Shown: positions 62,060-64,000 of the stretch, in pieces
Numbering within the stretch: the stretch's first letter is position 1
Layout of the letters: each line of letters starts with the position of its first letter
Assembly: GCA_000231825.2 (NCBI GenBank)
Contig: JH720347.1
Span: 384,448 to 448,447 of the forward strand
Source of the DNA: Tetrahymena elliotti 4EA
Taxonomy: Eukaryota; Ciliophora; Oligohymenophorea; Hymenostomatida; Tetrahymenidae
DNA: 64,000 nucleotides
Direction of reading: 5' to 3'
Program-made: the position numbers and the translations under genes
The notes under the pieces: model-generated
What the model was told of the DNA's origin: nothing
Seen by the model: the letters and a program-made list of their open reading frames with translations, nothing else
Databases searched by the model: none

Positions 62060-63753
62060 CATAAATGAAATAGAGCAAATCAGGATAATTAAAAATCAAA
62101 AAATTTGAATTTCATATAATCTGTTTTCAGTTTGGTTAGTAAGAAATAGATGACTCAACTAGAAGAGCCACTTGAATTAAATTAAAAAACCAAAAATAAT
62201 ATGGTACAATATTATATTCAATTATATTTTAAAGACTAAATTTGGAATAAATTATTTATTTATTTTCTACTTTAATATTTGTTTATAAATTCTTATCGGA
62301 ATTTAATCCATATAGAAAATTCATTCAAACGCTTTTTCCTTTTAAATTTCTTTTGTAAACCTATTTTTCAGTTTTGCTTTTTCTTTTAAATTTGAAATAT
62401 TTTCTTTCTAAAATTTTTTATTCGTGAAATTTGGGAAAATTTAAATCTTGTAGAGCCAATAAAATATTTTTTTTGCAAAGTTTAAACTTGAGCATAATTG
62501 AAGAAAAGCAATAAACTAATTATTAACTTATATGTTTATTCTAATTATTAACTTATATGTTTATTATGAAATTTATTCTAAATAGAAATTATTAATATGA
62601 AATAGAATAGAAAAAATATTTGTCAAATTTATTTTAAAATAGATTCTAAAAAGTATTTTTAACCCCTAAATTGTGATTGTAAATCTGATTAAAACTTAAT
62701 CTTTGAATTTATTTAAAAAGCTACCCAAATGATTAGCAAATAACTTTTCAAATTGCTTATCATAGATTTTAATAATTTTAAGTATTTAATTCAATAAAAT
62801 AGTAATAATTTTATTTATTTTAAATTTTAAGTCCTTCTGTAGAGTAGTTAGTGCTCTACTTTTTGATATTTAATTACATTTATTTTTTGTAAATCAATTT
62901 GTAAAATTAGAAATGTAAAGCATGTTATGGTGTTGTAAATTACTTTTGTAAATTCAAAAAATGTGAAAAGAAAATTTTTAATTTTGAAATTTATCATTAA
63001 AGATAATTGTTATTTACTAATTATTTCTAATTGTCTTTAAATTTAAAAATGATTTTAAACTCTTTATTTAAAAACTTATTTTTTATTCAATAAACACATA
63101 TTTTAAGTTTTAGTGAGATAAAAATTAAATAATTTGTGATATGTATCTAATAAATTTGAATTTAATTTAAAAATAGAATTAAATTTTTATTTGTTGTAAA
63201 TAATTGATTATAAAAATGAAATATGAGTTTTACATCTGCTCAGGTGTTCAATCAATCATTTATTTAAAATACATTGAAAAAGACTTAAATTTGAAATTTA
63301 TAATAAAACTAAGAGATGTATGTACGATTGAAAATGAAAATTTAAAAGTTCAAAAAAAGTTGTAGGGAAAAGTGTGGGAAGATTAGTTTTTTAATTAATT
63401 GATTTGTGCTCAATTGAAATTTAAAAAATAAAATCAAAAAAGGCTAATAATTAATAAAATATAAATAAATAAGAAGCAATCGAATAGTAATAAATTTGCA
63501 TTATAATAATTAAGAACTTGGTTAATTAGTAAAAACAATCAAATATTGAAATCAATTCTCTTGTTTTCTCTTGATATTAATTGAAATAATAAAGATAAAT
63601 TAAATAGAAAAAAAAAATTTGATTGAATTATATAGCCAAATAAAAAAAAATAGAACATTTTAAGAAAACAAATAGAAGTACATAGAGACAAAAGAAAAAG
63701 GCTCATAAGAATAATTATCTGCAATACAGTTTAAGATTAGTTGATAAATAAAT
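62060..63753. other. Intergenic, 1.7 kb
   Basis: A+T-rich spacer containing a perfect 25-bp tandem duplication. No gene seen; TGA codons in front of the kelch ATG confirm that gene's start. Confidence 0.55.
62516..62565. repeat. Tandem duplication of 25 bp
   Basis: The unit CTAATTATTAACTTATATG.. (62516-62540) is repeated without change at 62541-62565. It is a simple tandem duplication in an intergenic region. Confidence 0.9.
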
Positions 63754-63934
63754 ATGGAAAAATTAGAAGTTTTAGGAAGTATGCCTCAAGCTCGTTTTGG
63801 GCACACAATTACCTTCATATCAAAAGGAAAAGCTATTTTATTCGGAGGTGCTACTGGCGACACAGGAAGATTCTCAATAACTGGAGAAACATATTCATTT
63901 GACGTGCAAACTAGAATTTGGAAAAAGATAGATA
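63754..63934 (+). CDS. Kelch-repeat protein, first exon only (partial)
   Basis: ATG 63754 is preceded in frame by TGA, fixing the start. The exon encodes about 60 aa with a kelch-type blade: PQARFGHTITFISKGKAILF (the R-GH motif), a double Gly (FGGA), TGETYSFDV and the Trp of TRIWKKID. It ends at a GTAAAT donor at 63935, and the window stops inside the presumed intron. The FGGATGDTGRF pattern right after the first strand is reminiscent of kelch/phosphatase (PPKL) proteins of alveolates, but other kelch proteins cannot be excluded with one exon. Confidence 0.7.
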
Positions 63935-64000
63935 GTAAATATTATGCTCTAATTTTTTTTGTTTCCATGCATCTTTGCTGTGCTGACTGCTTCATCTAAT

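Noticed and set aside
1..64000. Chromosome breakage sequence, telomere repeats, tRNA or rRNA genes
   Set aside because: I looked for the 15-bp Tetrahymena breakage motif, C4A2/G4T2 arrays and tRNA B-box patterns and found none that were convincing.

Overview
The window looks like nuclear DNA of a ciliate of the Tetrahymena type (oligohymenophorean). It is very A+T rich. Every convincing reading frame uses TAA and TAG inside conserved domains where glutamine is expected, and every convincing gene ends in TGA. Genes carry GT-AG introns, mostly 44 to about 330 nt and themselves very A+T rich, with intergenic stretches of 0.3 to 2 kb. Standard-code ORFs are therefore misleading; all calls here come from translation with TAA/TAG = Gln. 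I see no bacterial operon features, rRNA, tRNA, CRISPR or transposon. A run of exactly 100 N at 19442-19541 marks an assembly gap.

Layout. 1-24.7 kb: a possible 3' gene end, a YANK/STK32-like AGC kinase (+), a pseudokinase with leucine-rich repeats and an acidic Gln-rich tail (-), a low-complexity protein (-), a class-3 lipase (-), a decayed kinase/TPR pseudogene (-), a membrane-anchored UBR-box protein (+), the gap, and a large tubulin-tyrosine-ligase-like enzyme (-). 25-39.4 kb: a small hypothetical (+), a membrane GNAT acetyltransferase (+), a pepsin-type aspartyl protease (-), a RING/TRAF-finger/PX protein (-), a dual-specificity phosphatase (-), a B-box-like/LRR protein (+) and a hypothetical (-). 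39.9-52.4 kb: a second degenerate kinase fused to LRR exons (-), an insulin-degrading-enzyme-like M16 peptidase (-) and a multi-pass membrane protein (-). 53-64 kb: a CEP44 homologue (+), a secreted coiled-coil protein (+), a cAMP-dependent protein kinase regulatory subunit (+), a hypothetical (+) and the first exon of a kelch protein (+).

The genes are independent eukaryotic transcription units; no pathway cluster is evident. There is a strong signalling and cytoskeletal flavour: three kinase-fold genes plus one kinase pseudogene, a DSP phosphatase, PKA-R, TTLL and CEP44. The most unusual items are the two kinase-like genes in which a catalytically altered kinase domain is followed by leucine-rich repeats encoded mostly one per exon (about 87-96 nt, phase-2 introns), the kinase/TPR pseudogene, and an apparent 17- or 23-nt intron in the TTLL gene.

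Limits: exon joins were made by eye from reading frame, GT-AG and phase. Family assignments rest on recognised motifs, not on searches.
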